Source of the DNA: Prevotella sp. UBA3837 | Lineage (GTDB): Bacteria; Bacteroidota; Bacteroidia; Bacteroidales; Bacteroidaceae | Assembly: GCA_002392835.1 (NCBI GenBank) | Contig: DGHX01000192.1 | Location: forward strand, 1 to 16,556 | DNA length: 16,556 bases | Direction of reading: 5' to 3' | In this document: positions 13,819 to 16,556 of the stretch, in pieces | Layout of the letters: every line of letters begins with the position of its first letter | Numbering within the stretch: position 1 is the first letter of the stretch | The notes under the pieces: model-generated | What the model was told of the DNA's origin: nothing | The model's input: only the letters and a program-made list of their open reading frames with translations | Databases searched by the model: none | Made by a program: the position numbers and the translations under genes

Positions 13819-16395
13819 ATGAAGATAAAAGCTGAATACACCAATGCTCCCCTTTGGCGGGAGCTGACTGTAAAGTCGAGCCTTCCGCAGGAGCTGAAGT
13901 GCCTCGACGAGATTGCCCACAACCTGTGGTGGGTTTGGAACTACGAGGCCCGCGACCTGTTCCGCGACCTCGACCCGCAGCTCTACCACGACGTGAAGCA
14001 CAACCCCGTGATGCTGCTCGAGCGCCTGAGCTTCCAGCGCAAGGAGGAAATCATCAAGGACAAGGCCCTGATGAAGCGCATCAAGGCCGTTTACGAGCTC
14101 TTCCGTGCCTACATGGACGTCAAGCCCGACCACAACCGCCCCTCCGTGGCCTACTTCTCCATGGAGTACGGCATGCACTCGGCGCTGAAGATCTACAGCG
14201 GCGGTCTGGGCATGCTTGCCGGCGACTACCTGAAGGAGGCCAGCGACTCCAACGTCGACATGTGCGCCGTGGGCTTCCTCTATCGCTTCGGCTATTTCAC
14301 ACAGTCGCTCTCCATGGACGGACAGCAGATTGCCAAGTACGAGGCACAGAACTTCACCCACCTGCCCATCGAGCGCCAGCTCGACCAGAACGGACAGCCT
14401 CTCGTCGTCGACGTGCCCTATACTAATTATATGGTACACGCATACGTGTGGCGCGTGAACGTGGGCCGTATCAAACTCTACCTGCTCGACACCGACAACG
14501 AGATGAACAGCGACTTCGACAAGCCCATCACCCACAGCCTCTACGGCGGCGACTGGGAGAACCGCCTGAAGCAGGAAATCCTGCTCGGCATCGGCGGTGT
14601 GCTCACGCTGAAGAAGCTGGGCATCAAGAAGGACATCTACCACTGCAACGAGGGCCACGCCGCCCTGTGCAACCTGCAGCGCCTGTGTGACTACATCGAG
14701 GAGGAGCACCTCACCTTCAACCAGGCCATGGAGCTGGTGCGCGCCAGCGGCCTCTACACCGTACACACACCCGTGCCCGCCGGTCACGACTACTTCGACG
14801 AGGGCCTCTTCGGCAAGTACATGGGAGCATACCCCCAGCGCTTAGGCATCACCTGGGACGAGTTCATCGGCATGGGACGCACCAACCCCGACGACCACGG
14901 CGAGAAGTTCTGCATGTCGACCTTTGCCTGCAACACCTGCCAGGAGGTCAACGGCGTGTCGAAGCTCCACGGATGGGTCAGCCAGAAGATGTTCGCCAAC
15001 ATCTGGAAAGGCTACTTCCCCGAGGAGAACCACGTGGGCTACGTCACCAACGGCGTACACTTCCCCACATGGTCGGCCACTGAGTGGCGCAAGCTCTACG
15101 CCAAGTACTTCAGCGAGAACTTCATGTTCGACCAGTCGAACCAGAAGATCTGGGAGGCCATCTACCAGGTGCCCGACGAGGAGATTTGGTCCACGCGCAT
15201 GGCACTGAAGAACAAGCTCTTCGACTACATCAAGGAGCAGTTCCGCGACACGTGGCTGCGCAACCAGGGCGATCCCTCGCGCGTGCTCAGCCTGCTCGAG
15301 AAGATGAACCCCAACGCCCTCGTCATCGGCTTCTGCCGCCGCTTCGCCACCTACAAGCGCGCACACCTGCTCTTCACCGACGAGACACGCCTGGCCAAGA
15401 TCGTCAACGATGCCGAGCATCCCGTCATCTTCCTCTTCGCAGGAAAGGCACACCCCGCCGACGGTGCCGGACAGGGTCTCATCAAGCGCATCTATGAAAT
15501 CAGCCAGCGTCCCGAGTTCCTGGGCAAGATCATCTTCCTCGAGGACTACGACTTCCTGCTGGCCCGCCGCCTCGTCAGCGGTGTTGACATCTGGATGAAC
15601 ACCCCCACGCGACCCCTCGAGGCCAGCGGCACCAGCGGCGAGAAGGCCGAGATGAACGGCGTCGTCAACCTCTCGGTCAAGGACGGATGGTGGCTCGAAG
15701 GCTACCGCGAGGGAGCCGGATGGGCACTCACCGAGAAACGCACCTACGACAACCAGGGCTACCAGGACCAGCTCGACGCTGCCACCATCTACTCGCTCCT
15801 CGAAAACGAGATCATACCCCTCTACTATAAGAAGAACAAGAAGGGCATCAGCGAGGGCTGGATCAAGGTCATCAAGAACAGCATCGCACAGATTGCTCCC
15901 CACTACACCATGAAGCGTCAGCTCGACGACTACTACTCGAAGTTCTACGAGAAGGAGGCCAAGCGCTTCAAGCTCATCAGCAAGGACGGCTACCGCAAGG
16001 CCAAGGACATTGCCCAGTGGAAGGAGACCGTTGCCGAGCGTTGGGATGCCATCAGCGTGGTGAGCGCCGAGTGGACATATCCCGCCGCCGGACTCTTCAC
16101 CGGCGACAAGTATGTGCTGCGCTATGTCATCAACGAGCAGGGGCTCGACGACGCCGTGGCACTCGAGAAGGTCAACCTCTGCATCACACCCTCCGGCGAG
16201 GAGCGCATCTACAACATCGAGCCGCTGAAGATGGTGGGCCGCGACGGCAACAACTTCACCTTCGAGGCAGAACTCGGACCCAAGCAGGCCGGCGAGTACC
16301 GCTCGGCAGTGCGCATGTACCCCAAGAACAGCGACCTGCCCCACCGTCAGGACTTCTGCTACGTGAAGTGGCTCGAGCTGCCCGCAGGAGTGTAA
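13819..16395 (+). CDS. Alpha-glucan phosphorylase, GT35, short form
   Basis: Releases glucose 1-phosphate from glycogen or maltodextrin with phosphate and pyridoxal phosphate; cytosolic. The 858-residue product starts with a DUF3417-type N-terminal domain (about 12-110, with EIAHNLWWVWNYEARDLF). It continues with YFSMEYGMHS (112-121) and the glycine loop SGGLGMLAGDY (127-137), then FCRRFATYKRAHL and the cofactor region RPLEASGTSGEKAEMNG (598-614), where Lys609 is the expected PLP lysine. This is the shorter, Thermotoga/Bacteroidetes-type branch, not the E. coli GlgP/MalP type. The Met that usually precedes the lysine is Glu608 here. It is the second gene of the glycogen unit and ends just before a strong terminator. 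Confidence 0.96.
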   Translation: MKIKAEYTNAPLWRELTVKSSLPQELKCLDEIAHNLWWVWNYEARDLFRDLDPQLYHDVKHNPVMLLERLSFQRKEEIIKDKALMKRIKAVYELFRAYMDVKPDHNRPSVAYFSMEYGMHSALKIYSGGLGMLAGDYLKEASDSNVDMCAVGFLYRFGYFTQSLSMDGQQIAKYEAQNFTHLPIERQLDQNGQPLVVDVPYTNYMVHAYVWRVNVGRIKLYLLDTDNEMNSDFDKPITHSLYGGDWENRLKQEILLGIGGVLTLKKLGIKKDIYHCNEGHAALCNLQRLCDYIEEEHLTFNQAMELVRASGLYTVHTPVPAGHDYFDEGLFGKYMGAYPQRLGITWDEFIGMGRTNPDDHGEKFCMSTFACNTCQEVNGVSKLHGWVSQKMFANIWKGYFPEENHVGYVTNGVHFPTWSATEWRKLYAKYFSENFMFDQSNQKIWEAIYQVPDEEIWSTRMALKNKLFDYIKEQFRDTWLRNQGDPSRVLSLLEKMNPNALVIGFCRRFATYKRAHLLFTDETRLAKIVNDAEHPVIFLFAGKAHPADGAGQGLIKRIYEISQRPEFLGKIIFLEDYDFLLARRLVSGVDIWMNTPTRPLEASGTSGEKAEMNGVVNLSVKDGWWLEGYREGAGWALTEKRTYDNQGYQDQLDAATIYSLLENEIIPLYYKKNKKGISEGWIKVIKNSIAQIAPHYTMKRQLDDYYSKFYEKEAKRFKLISKDGYRKAKDIAQWKETVAERWDAISVVSAEWTYPAAGLFTGDKYVLRYVINEQGLDDAVALEKVNLCITPSGEERIYNIEPLKMVGRDGNNFTFEAELGPKQAGEYRSAVRMYPKNSDLPHRQDFCYVKWLELPAGV

Positions 16396-16423
16396 AAGAG
16401 AATTAGACAACGTATAAATTACC

Positions 16424-16462
16424 AAACAAATCCCGCAAAACAGTTGCGGGATTTGTTTTTTC
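16424..16462 (+). terminator. Intrinsic terminator after the glycogen unit
   Basis: A 15-bp perfect stem (arms 16424-16438 and 16444-16458, core aatcccgcaa/ttgcgggatt) with the loop aacag is followed by a T-run. The stem is A-rich on its 5' side, so it could also work on the minus strand. Confidence 0.93.
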
Positions 16463-16474
16463 TCATTATCTTTG
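16444..16474 (+). promoter_or_regulatory. Promoter of the rubredoxin-like gene
   Basis: TATCTTTG (16467-16474) followed by CAAC is a -7 match. A TTG (16444-16446), 20 bases upstream, could be the -33 element and lies inside the 3' arm of the preceding terminator. The leader to the ATG at 16516 is about 35 bases and A-rich. Confidence 0.6.
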
Positions 16475-16515
16475 CAACACAAACAAAAATATACCCATTT
16501 TTAAGTATTGCAATT

Positions 16516-16556
16516 ATGAAGAAAAAATTTATCTGCGCCGTTTGTGGATATATCTA
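16516..16556 (+). CDS. Rubredoxin-like / rubrerythrin-related protein, 5' end only
   Basis: Only 13 full codons are present, reading MKKKFICAVCGYI. The CxxCGY iron-binding motif immediately after a basic start is typical of rubredoxin domains, either stand-alone or as a domain of a larger redox protein such as a rubrerythrin or a flavin reductase. It has its own promoter and follows a strong terminator, so it is a separate transcription unit. The product's full identity cannot be read because the window ends. Confidence 0.7.
   Translation, partial: MKKKFICAVCGYI

Noticed and set aside
14842..16482. 546-codon open frame antisense to the phosphorylase
   Set aside because: It is a shadow of the strong C/G third-position bias of the sense gene. 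The peptide is repetitive Val/Leu/Glu/Gly, and the sense frame is an unmistakable GT35 enzyme. The same applies to the long antisense frame at 12340-13731.
1..16556. tRNA, rRNA, insertion sequence or phage genes
   Set aside because: No cloverleaf, rRNA, transposase or integrase signature was seen; the only mobile-like hint is the repeat-rich left end, which has no recognisable transposase.

Overview
This window looks like chromosomal DNA from a GC-rich member of the Bacteroidales, most likely a Prevotella-like species. The coding content supports this: a DUF1599 / MauE-DoxX-like protein / tpiA / SPOR protein / folE run, a eukaryote-type (GT3) glycogen synthase beside a short GT35 alpha-glucan phosphorylase, and a secreted GH43. 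The control signals agree. Six promoters carry the Bacteroidetes -7 element TAnnTTTG, start codons follow A-rich leaders instead of Shine-Dalgarno sequences, and several leaders are very short. The genus is inferred by recall, not by a database search.

Layout. Positions 1-448 are AT-richer and hold no convincing intact gene. They contain two orphan plus-strand open stretches, a 9-bp hairpin, five tandem copies of a 22-bp near-palindrome, and a terminator that should work in both directions. Positions 449-3267 (minus) are a two-gene unit: proB (glutamate 5-kinase), then a large secreted protein of unknown function whose start overlaps the proB stop. Divergent from it are a small coiled-coil lipoprotein (3361-3735) and a plus-strand housekeeping run: duplicated-DUF1599 protein, membrane MauE/thioredoxin-like protein, tpiA, a SPOR-domain protein, folE, ispE, and a small exported Lys/Ala-rich protein. 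This run ends at 9081, tail to tail with a minus-strand pair: an ATP-grasp-like cytosolic protein (10730-11839) and a secreted GH43 glycosidase (9078-10733), also joined by an ATGA overlap. Divergent from that pair is the glycogen unit, GT3 glycogen synthase and GT35 phosphorylase (12055-16395), closed by a strong intrinsic terminator. A rubredoxin-like gene begins at 16516 and runs off the window.

How the genes fit together. Most of the window is central metabolism: proline synthesis (proB), glycolysis (tpiA), pterin synthesis (folE), isoprenoid precursors (ispE) and glucose storage and release (glycogen synthase and phosphorylase). The secreted GH43 and the unknown secreted toroid protein point to plant or host glycan use. 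I do not see a clear new defence, mobile or signalling system. The least explained parts are the repeat-rich left end, the two pairs in which a cytosolic gene is overlapped by a secreted protein gene (proB/unknown and ATP-grasp/GH43), the unassigned ATP-grasp protein, and the DUF1599 / MauE-like pair.
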